A stretch of 7,480 nt of DNA, taken from assembly GCA_024279045.1 (NCBI GenBank), contig JAJRRZ010000201.1, forward strand, positions 1-7,480, in the 5' to 3' direction. Below the pieces are notes generated by a model that worked only from the letters and a program-made list of their open reading frames with translations, did no database searches and was not told the origin of the DNA. The DNA comes from Alphaproteobacteria bacterium (GTDB lineage: Bacteria; Pseudomonadota; Alphaproteobacteria; Rhizobiales; Aestuariivirgaceae). Made by a program: the position numbers and the translations under genes. Each line of letters opens with the position of its first letter. Within the stretch, counting starts at the first letter, position 1. Below are positions 1-6,120 of the stretch, piece after piece.

Positions 1-537
1 CAGGCTCATCATGGTGGACTGGAAGAAGATGGCGTTCACCACGATGGCGATCAGCAGACCGATGCTGGCCATGAAGAAGAACCCGGCAAAACCGGAGAGG
101 TCCTTCTTCGTTACATAGCCCGCCAGCGACGTGGCGCCGAAAGTAACCGCCGTGATCAGCAATGCGCGCACGATCATCGTGCCGCCGTCAACGCCCATGA
201 AGTAGGCGATCATCGGCGAGATCAGCAGTCCCCACAGCGTGGCATAAGCGCCATAGGCCAGGTAGGCCGTTGCCGCATTGCCGGAAAAGATCAGCCGCGG
301 CGCAAACCAGCCCAGCCCCAGAATGGCGGCGAACAGGACCCATTTCATGACGCCGCCGGCCACGGTCATCATCAGTGCCGGATTGGCGGCCATGAACAGC
401 GCGACGATGGCCGTCCACGCCACGCCCAGCGCCATGTAGTTGTAAACCCGCAGCATGTAGGAGCGCAGCCCCTCGTCCACCGCCGCAGCGGTGGTGGTGC
501 GGGTGCGCGCCACACGGTTCATGTCATAGTTCTGCAT
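1..537 (-). CDS. Bax inhibitor-1/YccA family integral membrane protein (3' end missing)
   Basis: I translated this minus-strand frame by hand. It is open for 179 codons from an ATG at 537-535 to the window edge, so the C-terminal part (the family is usually about 230-260 residues) is missing. The start is fixed by a strong Shine-Dalgarno site, AAGGAGGA on the minus strand (542-549), 4 bases upstream. The N-terminus begins MQNYDMNRVARTRTTT, followed by a segment of the type GLRSYMLRVYNYMALGVAW, which is typical of bacterial BI-1 proteins. After it come at least five hydrophobic helices and a TKKDLSGF loop between helices, another family hallmark. Members of this family are inner-membrane proteins; some homologues conduct calcium and YccA interacts with FtsH, but the role of the alphaproteobacterial proteins is poorly defined. 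The gene diverges from the L,D-transpeptidase gene. The missing C-terminus means the conserved acidic residues of the last helices cannot be checked. Confidence 0.9.
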   Translation of the reverse strand, partial: MQNYDMNRVARTRTTTAAAVDEGLRSYMLRVYNYMALGVAWTAIVALFMAANPALMMTVAGGVMKWVLFAAILGLGWFAPRLIFSGNAATAYLAYGAYATLWGLLISPMIAYFMGVDGGTMIVRALLITAVTFGATSLAGYVTKKDLSGFAGFFFMASIGLLIAIVVNAIFFQSTMMSL

Positions 538-541
538 GTTT

Positions 542-549
542 CCTCCTTC
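542..549 (-). promoter_or_regulatory. Ribosome binding site of the BI-1 family gene
   Basis: The minus strand reads AAGGAGGA here, nearly a full anti-16S match, with four bases to the ATG at 537-535. It decides the start of the partial membrane protein gene. Confidence 0.8.
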
Positions 550-596
550 TCCGTTCCCCGAATTGCAATGTTGAAACGCTCCGAACGCCACCGCGC

Positions 597-675
597 GCCA
601 TATGGCTGCATGGTGGCGATGCCTTCCCACGCATGGTCATGGCTTGCCCACACATGTGGCCATATTGGCGATGCC
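597..675. repeat. Two copies of a GCCATAT...TGGCGATGCC module (possible operator)
   Basis: Copy one is GCCATAT (597-603) and TGGCGATGCC (614-623) with ten bases between. Copy two is GCCATAT (659-665) directly joined to TGGCGATGCC (666-675). In both copies the first part lies in an inverted repeat (GCCATATGGC and GCCATATTGGC). The copies start 62 bases apart. Repeated palindromes between divergent genes suggest a binding site for a dimeric regulator or paired structures in the 5' leader of the BI-1 transcript. This is inference from the bases alone; no regulator is encoded in the window. Confidence 0.45.
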
Positions 676-725
676 ATGCAAGAGGCGGCACGCCGCGCGC
701 AAATGGACGAAAACTTCCTCAACAC

Positions 726-754
726 ATTGTAAAGGATATTCGCCAAGCCGTCAT
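726..754 (-). promoter_or_regulatory. Candidate sigma-70-like promoter facing the BI-1 gene
   Basis: On the minus strand ATGACG (754-749, four of six matches to TTGACA) is followed after 17 bases by TACAAT (731-726, five of six matches to TATAAT). Transcription would start near 718-720, giving a leader of about 180 bases that contains both copies of the GCCATAT/TGGCGATGCC module. The -35 overlaps the TCATTAAATGA palindrome. The match is reasonable but could arise by chance. Confidence 0.35.
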
Positions 755-814
755 TAAATGATGGTCAGCTATCATCCCCGGTGAAAGCCATGGTGAATCG
801 GCCATGAACACATC

Positions 815-821
815 GGGGGAG
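815..821 (+). promoter_or_regulatory. Ribosome binding site deciding the L,D-transpeptidase start
   Basis: GGGGGAG lies nine bases before the ATG at 831. It favours this start over the in-frame ATG at 804, which has no comparable purine-rich site and would put nine extra residues in front of a complete signal peptide. Confidence 0.6.
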
Positions 822-830
822 ATTGTATCC

Positions 831-1412
831 ATGCATTCGCGCAGATTCCTTCTGGCGGGACTGTTCGTCAGCGCGGCGAGCACCGCCTTTGCCCAGGGCG
901 GCATCCGCTTCGCGCCGCTGTTCGGTGGTGGCGCGCGTTCCGCCCATTACCGGGGGCGCCGCATCGTTTCCTGGAACGGGCCGGAAAAGCCCGGCACCAT
1001 CATCATCGTTACCGCCGAGAGAGCACTGTATCATGTTCTGCCCGGCGGCAGGGCGATGCGTTATGGCGTTGGCGTGGGCCGGGCCGGGTTTCAGTGGTCG
1101 GGCACGGCCTACGTGGGGCGCAAGGCCATGTGGCCGGACTGGCGCCCCCCGAAAGAGATGATCCAGCGCGAGCTGGCGCAATATGGCCGCCGCCTGCCCG
1201 ATGTCATGCGCGGCGGCATCGACAATCCACTGGGCGCGCGGGCGCTGTATCTGTATCAAAATGGCCGCGACACCTTGTATCGCATTCATGGCACCAATGC
1301 CCCGCAGACCATCGGTGGCGCGGTGTCTTCGGGCTGCATCCGCATGCTGAACGAGGAAATCATCGAGCTGTTCGACCGCGTGCCCGTGGGCACGAAAGTC
1401 ATCGTGCGCTGA
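831..1412 (+). CDS. Exported L,D-transpeptidase (YkuD/ErfK family)
   Basis: The product is 193 residues from the ATG at 831. Residues 1-21 (MHSRRFLLAGLFVSAASTAFA) form a signal peptide with a basic start, a hydrophobic core and an AFA cleavage site before Q. The adjacent arginines resemble a Tat motif but do not match it fully, so Sec export is equally possible. The YkuD catalytic signature is complete: His153 in YRIHGTN and Cys169 in SSGCIRM, sixteen residues apart, with the usual Ser-Gly before Cys and Arg after it. The enzyme would act in the periplasm, forming 3-3 peptide cross-links in peptidoglycan or attaching proteins to it; which one cannot be told from sequence. No LysM or other binding domain is present, so it is a minimal catalytic-domain form, common in Alphaproteobacteria. 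It is followed after 119 bases by the Mic60-like gene, on the same strand. Confidence 0.92.
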   Translation: MHSRRFLLAGLFVSAASTAFAQGGIRFAPLFGGGARSAHYRGRRIVSWNGPEKPGTIIIVTAERALYHVLPGGRAMRYGVGVGRAGFQWSGTAYVGRKAMWPDWRPPKEMIQRELAQYGRRLPDVMRGGIDNPLGARALYLYQNGRDTLYRIHGTNAPQTIGGAVSSGCIRMLNEEIIELFDRVPVGTKVIVR

Positions 1413-1531
1413 ATGTGCGCATTGCCCTCGTGGCGCAAAGTGCCTAAACCGTGCTATCGGGTTGGAGTGCCTGGTGCGCTCCGGTAGTGGCGCGCGTGTG
1501 GACAATTTTCGACAACACGGGGGTGGGGGTA

Positions 1532-3226
1532 ATGCCTGACGACAAGAACCGCAAAAAACCCGGAAAGAGCGGTGCGGCGAAACCGCCGGTGATCGACGTG
1601 CAGGCGCGCAAGGTGGGCGAGGTGGGCAAGGACAGAAAACCTGCTAGCAGCGGGGACAGCGGCAGCAAGGATGGCGGCAGCGGCAAGACTGCATCGCAAG
1701 AGGCTGCCGGGTGCAAGGCGAGCGCGGCAGATTCCGGCAAGCCGAAGCAGACCGGCAAGGCCGGCAAGACCACAAAACCTGCAGCGGAGCCTGCCGCGGG
1801 CAAGAAGTCTGGATCCGGCAAGGAGCCGGGCAAGGAAGAAGCATCCGCAAAGCCTGCCGAAGCCGGGGGCTCGCCCGGGCAGGAGACAAAAAGAAAAAAG
1901 AGCCGCACGGGGCTGAAACTGCTGCTTGGCCTGCTGGCGCTGGGTGGCGCGGCGGGCGGTGGCGCCTGGCTGTATCAGCAATACGGCCCGGAGAAGACCA
2001 TCCAGTCATTGCAGCAGCAGCTGGCGGCGATGGAGCAGAAACTTGCCGCCAGCGAGCGCGCCTCCGCCCTGGCGGGAGAAGTTGCGGCCTTGAAGAATCG
2101 CTTGCAGCAGGTGCAGGAAGAACAGGCTGCGCTTTCCGCCACCGTGCGCGAGATGTCGAAATCCGACGGGGGCGAATTGCCGCTGAGGGTCAAGGCGCTG
2201 GAAGAAAAGCTCGCCGCGTTGGAGAAGCTGCCCGGCCAGGTGGAGGAGCTTGGCCAACGCGCACAAACGCTGGACAAGTCCGTTGCCGCACTTGGCGAAC
2301 AGATGAAAACGCTGAAGCAGGCGCTGGCCGAAATGGCCTCCGACGCACCGGCGGCGGCTGATTCCGGCATGGCAGGCACGGGCGCGGCTGCCGGAGCAGG
2401 CGCCGGAGCAGGTGCCGGCATGGCCGCTAGCATCGCCACGCTGAAGCTCTCCGGCAAGCAGCTTGAGCAGAAGATCGCCCATCTGGCGGAGCAGATAGAC
2501 GAGATTCGCAAGGGGGCCGATCCGGCCCGTTTCAAGGCGCTGGAGGCGCGCATCGCCAAGCAGGAAGAGGCTCTCATCCGTGCCCAGGAAGAATTGCGCG
2601 CATTGGCCCAGCGGGCCGAGGCCGCTGCTGAACAGGCTGCGCAACAGGCCAAGGCGGCGCTGACCACGGCGCAGGAGCTGAAGGCCAATCCGCCGGTGCC
2701 GAAGTTCACCCCGCCACCGGAAGGCGTGGCCTATGCTACTCTGCGCGAGAAGGCCAATGCCGGAGAATCCTACAAGGCGGAGCTTGGCAGGCTTGCCGCA
2801 CTGATGCCCGACGCACCGGGGCTGGACGCGCTCTCTCGCTACAGTGAACAGGGCGTCCCCACCACTGCCGCGTTGGCCAGGCAGCTTGCGGATTTGCGCA
2901 AGCGGTTGTCCGAGGCGGCCAAGCCGGCTCGGAAACCTGCCGCGGAAGACCCGATAGGTGCGCTGAAGGACAAACTGATGCAGGTCGTGAAAGTGCGCCG
3001 TGCCGACGAGGTGGACTGGCCGGCGGTGCTGGCCGCAGCCGAGCAGGCAATGCGCAGCGGTGGGCTGGCCGCAGCGCTGGCCGAATTGATGCCGCACAAG
3101 GACAAGATGCCCAAGGACGTGGCACAATGGGCCGCGCAGGCCAGGGCGCGGCTGGCGGTGGACAAGGCGCTCAACGAGTTGGCCGAGGCCGTGCTGAGGC
3201 GCAGCACCCGTGGCGGCGGCGAATGA
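1532..3226 (+). CDS. Mic60/mitofilin-like inner-membrane protein (COG4223 type)
   Basis: The product is 564 residues from the ATG at 1532; a GTG at 1451 in the same frame lacks a ribosome site and adds an unlikely Trp/Cys-containing leader, while purine-rich GGGTGGGGG precedes the ATG. Order of parts: a Lys/Gly/Ala/Ser-rich hydrophilic segment (1-119), a basic KRKKSR patch (120-125), one Gly-rich transmembrane helix (about 128-148), a long coiled coil (about 155-270), a Gly/Ala run (284-297), more coiled coil (about 302-385), a Pro-rich hinge (387-397), and a C-terminal domain (about 398-560). The C-terminal domain has the family pattern: AGESYKAELGRLAAL, then a Pro, then YSEQGVPTTAAL, and a later VVKVRR. 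This architecture is that of bacterial homologues of mitochondrial Mic60, which shapes inner membrane and contacts the outer membrane; the bulk should lie in the periplasm. The gene precedes hemY, as usual in Alphaproteobacteria. Gammaproteobacterial HemX is similar in layout, but the C-terminal domain fits mitofilin better. Confidence 0.85.
   Translation: MPDDKNRKKPGKSGAAKPPVIDVQARKVGEVGKDRKPASSGDSGSKDGGSGKTASQEAAGCKASAADSGKPKQTGKAGKTTKPAAEPAAGKKSGSGKEPGKEEASAKPAEAGGSPGQETKRKKSRTGLKLLLGLLALGGAAGGGAWLYQQYGPEKTIQSLQQQLAAMEQKLAASERASALAGEVAALKNRLQQVQEEQAALSATVREMSKSDGGELPLRVKALEEKLAALEKLPGQVEELGQRAQTLDKSVAALGEQMKTLKQALAEMASDAPAAADSGMAGTGAAAGAGAGAGAGMAASIATLKLSGKQLEQKIAHLAEQIDEIRKGADPARFKALEARIAKQEEALIRAQEELRALAQRAEAAAEQAAQQAKAALTTAQELKANPPVPKFTPPPEGVAYATLREKANAGESYKAELGRLAALMPDAPGLDALSRYSEQGVPTTAALARQLADLRKRLSEAAKPARKPAAEDPIGALKDKLMQVVKVRRADEVDWPAVLAAAEQAMRSGGLAAALAELMPHKDKMPKDVAQWAAQARARLAVDKALNELAEAVLRRSTRGGGE
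2390..2413 (+). repeat. Tandem 12-bp repeat encoding the Gly/Ala run of the Mic60-like protein
   Basis: GCCGGAGCAGGC and GCCGGAGCAGGT lie head to tail, and a third partial unit (GCCGG) follows. In frame they encode alternating Gly-Ala between the two coiled-coil parts. Such in-frame repeats can change copy number by slippage, so linker length may vary between strains. Confidence 0.7.
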
Positions 3227-3233
3227 GATAGCG

Positions 3234-3260
3234 GCCCGCGGCGGCCATTCGCCCGCGGGC
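3234..3260 (+). other. GC-rich intercistronic hairpin between the Mic60-like gene and hemY
   Basis: GCCCGCGG (3234-3241) pairs perfectly with CCGCGGGC (3253-3260), giving an eight-pair all-GC stem with an 11-base loop, starting seven bases after the stop codon. No T-run follows, so it is not a standard intrinsic terminator. It may protect the upstream message from 3' exonucleases, weaken read-through into hemY, or simply reflect high GC. The whole gap is 118 bases and holds nothing else I recognise. Confidence 0.5.
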
Positions 3261-3332
3261 AATGCTCGGCACGGCGCAGGGCCATTTGGCAACAGAAGAG
3301 CATGACAACGATACGGCAAGACTGACGGGGGC

Positions 3333-3338
3333 GAGGGG
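3333..3338 (+). promoter_or_regulatory. Ribosome binding site of hemY
   Basis: GAGGGG lies six bases upstream of the ATG at 3345 and supports that start, which begins exactly at the first transmembrane helix as in other HemY proteins. Confidence 0.6.
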
Positions 3339-3344
3339 CATTCC

Positions 3345-5105
3345 ATGTGGCGGCTGATTATCTGGTTTCTCATAGCGGCGGGGCTGGCCTGGGGAGTAAC
3401 GTGGCTGGCGTCGCATCCCGGCACCATCAGCATCGAATGGTTTGGCTGGCGCATCGAAGACATGCCCGTGGCGCTGGCGCTGGCGGTGCTGCTCGTAGGC
3501 ATTCTGGTGATGTGGATCGTCTTCCGCCTGTTGCGCTGGCTCATCGGCGCGCCCTTCGCCTTTGCCGACATGTTGCGTGGGCGGCGCAGGCGCAAGGCAC
3601 AGGAAGCCGTAACCACCGGCGTTACCGCCCTGCTGGCCGGTGATGCCGCACAGGCCCGCAAGGCGGCGCAAAAAGCGGCGCGGCTGGCCCCGGCGGATCC
3701 GCTGGCGCGGCTGGTGCAGGCACAAACGGCGCTGGCGGCGGGCGAGTTGCAGGCGGCGCGCTTTCATTTCGACAGCCTGAAGGACGAGCCGCAAGCCGAA
3801 CCTGCCGCCCTGCGCGGCCTTTACGACATTGCCCTGCGTGAAGGTGATGCCCAGGCCGCCCTTGCGGTGGCCGAGCAGGCATTGCGCCGCTATCCCACCC
3901 TGCCGTGGGCGGCTGAGGCCGTGTTGCGCGGGGCAGCGCTGGCTGGCGACTGGCCGCGGGTGCGCGCACTACTGACGAAAATGCGCAAGAACAAGCTCAT
4001 CGACAAGGCCGAAGAGCGCCGCCTGCTGGCCGTGGCCCATGCGGCAGAGGCACAAGCATTGGAGGAGAGCGCGCCGGACAGCGCCCTGCAGGCAGCCCTG
4101 CAGGCGCACAAGCTTGATCCATCGCTGGTGCCTGCCGCGCTGGTGGCCGCCCGCCTGCTGGCCGCGCGCGGCAAGTTGCGCAAGGCAACGAAGGTGCTGG
4201 AGCAAACCTGGCAGCGCACGCCACATCCGGATATTGCCGAGGTCTATGCCCATCTGCGCAGTGGCGATTCCCCCGCCGACAGGCTGGTGCGTGTGCGGCA
4301 GTTGCTGCACAAGGCACATGGCGGTGAGGAAGGCGCGGTGGCGCTGGCCCGCGCCGCCATCGATGCACAGGATTGGGATACCGCCCTGGAGGCCTTGCGC
4401 CCGCGGCTGGAGGACAACCCTTCCGCGCGCATCTTCCTGTTACTGGCGGAGCTGGAGGAAACCCGCTCCGGCGATATTGGCCGGGTGCGCGAATGGCTCT
4501 CTCGTGCGCGGCGCGCACGGCCCGGCCCAGCTTGGGTGGCCGATGGCATCGTCTCGCCGCAGTGGCTGCCCGTTACGCCCGATGGCACGCTGGGGGCGTT
4601 CCGCTGGCAGGATGTGCCTGCCTCCACCACCGCGCAGGCTCTGGCCGAGCCAGTGCCGCGGGAATGGCTGGAAGGCCCCGCGCGAGGCCCCGTCGAACCG
4701 GCGCAGGATGATGGGCCGAAGATGGTGGAAGCGAAAGTGCGCGACGCTGACGAGGAACCCGGACAGGACGACAAGTCCGATGCATCCGGGGCTTCCGAAA
4801 CGTCCGGAGAATCTTCCGCAAAGCCGGAAAAGGCAGACAAGCCCACACAGGACAAGAGTGCGGAAACCAGGCAGGCAACCGACAAGGTGGAAATGAAAAG
4901 GGCCGAAAACCAGCCACTCCCGGCGGACAAGAAGATCGCCGAGCGTGCCGCGCCCCCTGCCGGGGTTTCTTCCGCTGCATCTGCGGCGCCAGATGCGCCA
5001 CCACCCCCACCACGAGGCGCGGAGGCTGTTGCCGAACTGCCGGAGGAAGACATCAGCCGCCCGCCGTTGCCCGACGACCCCGGCCCGCTGCCGAAAAAAG
5101 CCTGA
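3345..5105 (+). CDS. hemY: HemY-like TPR inner-membrane protein
   Basis: The product is 586 residues. Two hydrophobic helices near the N-terminus (about 2-22 and 40-65) flank a short segment HPGTISIEWFGWRIED, the typical HemY_N domain layout; a basic RGRRRRK stretch follows at 78-84. Residues about 90-390 are Ala/Leu-rich helical pairs of TPR type, such as LLAGDAAQARKAAQKAARLA and GLYDIALREGDAQAALAVAE. At about 393-428 comes the family's C-terminal motif GPAWVADGIVSPQWLPV and then GTLGAFRW. The last 150 or so residues are low-complexity, rich in Asp, Glu, Lys, Ser and Pro, and likely disordered. A 12-bp tandem repeat (4083-4106) encodes ALQA twice. HemY of this type is linked to late haem synthesis by genetic context and is not the protoporphyrinogen oxidase HemY of Gram-positives. 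The gene follows the Mic60-like gene on the same strand and ends 16 bases from the convergent etfA. Confidence 0.9.
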   Translation: MWRLIIWFLIAAGLAWGVTWLASHPGTISIEWFGWRIEDMPVALALAVLLVGILVMWIVFRLLRWLIGAPFAFADMLRGRRRRKAQEAVTTGVTALLAGDAAQARKAAQKAARLAPADPLARLVQAQTALAAGELQAARFHFDSLKDEPQAEPAALRGLYDIALREGDAQAALAVAEQALRRYPTLPWAAEAVLRGAALAGDWPRVRALLTKMRKNKLIDKAEERRLLAVAHAAEAQALEESAPDSALQAALQAHKLDPSLVPAALVAARLLAARGKLRKATKVLEQTWQRTPHPDIAEVYAHLRSGDSPADRLVRVRQLLHKAHGGEEGAVALARAAIDAQDWDTALEALRPRLEDNPSARIFLLLAELEETRSGDIGRVREWLSRARRARPGPAWVADGIVSPQWLPVTPDGTLGAFRWQDVPASTTAQALAEPVPREWLEGPARGPVEPAQDDGPKMVEAKVRDADEEPGQDDKSDASGASETSGESSAKPEKADKPTQDKSAETRQATDKVEMKRAENQPLPADKKIAERAAPPAGVSSAASAAPDAPPPPPRGAEAVAELPEEDISRPPLPDDPGPLPKKA

Positions 5106-5119
5106 GGCAGTTGTTCGGC
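5090..5119 (-). terminator. Possible weak terminator between convergent hemY and etfA
   Basis: GCCGAA (5090-5095) can pair with TTCGGC (5114-5119) across an 18-base loop that itself contains GCC-TGA-GGC (5100-5108). Read on the minus strand, the small inner hairpin is followed by TTTTTT, which fits weak termination of the etf transcript. On the plus strand no T-run follows. The stems are short, and part of the structure lies inside the hemY coding end. Confidence 0.3.
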
Positions 5120-5121
5120 GC

Positions 5122-6120
5122 CTATTCGTCCGGCACGTGCTCACCCAGCTCTGCCAACAGAGCTTTCAGCGCCTTGCGCGCATCCATTGCCAGGCCATGA
5201 TCGGCAGCGGCGAAGATGGGGGCATCCGCGTCGGTGTTCACCGCGATGATGGTTTCGGCATCGGCAATGCCCGCCAGGTGCTGATGTGCGCCGGAGATGC
5301 CGAAGGCGATATATAGCGCCGGGGCGATCTGCTTGCCGGTCTGGCCTACCTGCCAGTCGTTGGGCGCCAGGCCTTCGTCCACCACCGCCCTTGTTGCCGC
5401 CACCGCCGCGCCCAGCTTCTCCGCCAGTTGCAGCAGCAGTGCGCGGCTTTCCGTGTCCATCGCGCCGCGCCCCATGCCCAGGACGATGCGCGCGCGGCCA
5501 AGGTCGGGCCGTCCACTGCTGTCGCCTGCTTCCTCTTCCAGCAGTTCCACCGGACAGGGTAGATTACCGGGCATTTCCGGCACCACCACCTCCACTGCCG
5601 CTTCTTCCGCGATCTTCTCCGCCGGTGCGAAAGCCACCGCGCGCAGCAACAGCACCGCCAGTTCCGACCGAATGCCCACCGTCGCCAGAATGTCGCCCGC
5701 GTACATGGGCCGGCGCACGGTATCCGCATCGATGATGTCCACCACGTCCGTCAATGCCGGGGCTCGCAGCAGCCCAGCCAGGCGCGCCAGCACGTCGCGG
5801 TGCGCCAGCGACGAATCACCGATGATCCGTGCATATCCCTCGCACCGCACGACATCGGCCAGCAGCGCCGCCAGCGGCTCGGCCAGCCAGCCGGTCAACC
5901 GCGCATCCGCTGCCAACCATACCCGCCGCACACCTTGCAAGGCCGCCAGCCCGTCGGCTGCCATGCGTGCCGCACCGTCATCCGCCGCGGCAGGCAGCAA
6001 CACATCCACCACGCCGCTGAAGCGCCGCGCCGCCGCCACCAGCCGCGCCGTGCGCTCCTCATCCACCAGCGCACCCGATGCGCCGGGTGCGTCACGCGCC
6101 GCCAGCACCAACACATCCAT
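5122..6120 (-). CDS. etfA: Electron transfer flavoprotein alpha subunit
   Basis: The product is 332 residues (usual length about 310) from the ATG at 6120-6118. That ATG shares its A with the TGA stop of etfB and is preceded at eight bases by GGAGGGG (6129-6135), so I prefer it over an upstream GTG at 6141. The N-terminal domain (1 to about 200) is the alpha/beta ETF fold; the C-terminal FAD domain (about 205-325) is well preserved: GMGRG with Arg218, ATR with Arg244, PNDWQVGQTGK with Thr261, GISGAHQHLAG with His281, AVNTDADAPIF with Asn295, and Asp313. Spacing from Arg218 to Asp313 is the same, without gaps, as in human ETF alpha (Arg223, Arg249, Thr266, His286, Asn300, Asp318). Human Ser248 is Thr243 here. 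With EtfB it forms the soluble heterodimer that takes electrons from acyl-CoA and related dehydrogenases to ETF:quinone oxidoreductase. It is the last gene of the minus-strand unit. Confidence 0.93.
   Translation of the reverse strand: MDVLVLAARDAPGASGALVDEERTARLVAAARRFSGVVDVLLPAAADDGAARMAADGLAALQGVRRVWLAADARLTGWLAEPLAALLADVVRCEGYARIIGDSSLAHRDVLARLAGLLRAPALTDVVDIIDADTVRRPMYAGDILATVGIRSELAVLLLRAVAFAPAEKIAEEAAVEVVVPEMPGNLPCPVELLEEEAGDSSGRPDLGRARIVLGMGRGAMDTESRALLLQLAEKLGAAVAATRAVVDEGLAPNDWQVGQTGKQIAPALYIAFGISGAHQHLAGIADAETIIAVNTDADAPIFAAADHGLAMDARKALKALLAELGEHVPDE

Larger units (their letters stand above)
538..830. other. Divergent intergenic region with repeated palindromic motifs
   Basis: This 293-base gap separates the minus-strand BI-1 gene from the plus-strand L,D-transpeptidase gene and must hold promoters for both. 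Visible structure: GCCATATGGC (597-606, perfect palindrome), GCCATATTGGC (659-669, near-identical inverted repeat), CCACA-CA-TGTGG (648-659) and TCATT-A-AATGA (751-761). The 10-mer TGGCGATGCC occurs twice in direct orientation (614-623 and 666-675). No convincing gene is seen here; the short open frames lack good ribosome sites and family resemblance. On the plus strand TATCAT (770-775) resembles a -10 box but has no matching -35, so I do not call a promoter for the transpeptidase. Confidence 0.6.

Noticed and set aside
804..830. ATG at 804 as the start of the L,D-transpeptidase
   Set aside because: It would add nine residues before a complete signal peptide and has no good ribosome site, whereas GGGGGAG is well placed for the ATG at 831.
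1422..1450. Possible promoter TTGCCC with a TAAACC -10 before the Mic60-like gene
   Set aside because: The -10 match is poor and no better pair is found in the gap; not reported as a promoter.
765..1505. 246-codon minus-strand frame opposite the L,D-transpeptidase
   Set aside because: The plus strand encodes a complete signal peptide and catalytic motif; the antisense product has no recognisable family and no ribosome site of note.
1499..1527. TGGACA as a -35 box just upstream of the Mic60-like start
   Set aside because: The matching -10 position falls in a G-run and would leave almost no leader before the start codon.
1451..1531. GTG at 1451 as an extended start for the Mic60-like protein
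   Set aside because: No purine-rich site precedes it, and the extra 27 residues (with Trp and Cys) are unlike the Lys-rich segment that follows. ATG at 1532 is better supported.
2006..3661. 551-codon open frame on the minus strand opposite the Mic60-like and hemY genes
   Set aside because: It spans the end of one clear gene, an intergenic gap with a hairpin, and the start of another. Its composition (Arg, His, Gln, Leu, Cys rich) is what GC-rich antisense frames give, and no family motif is visible.
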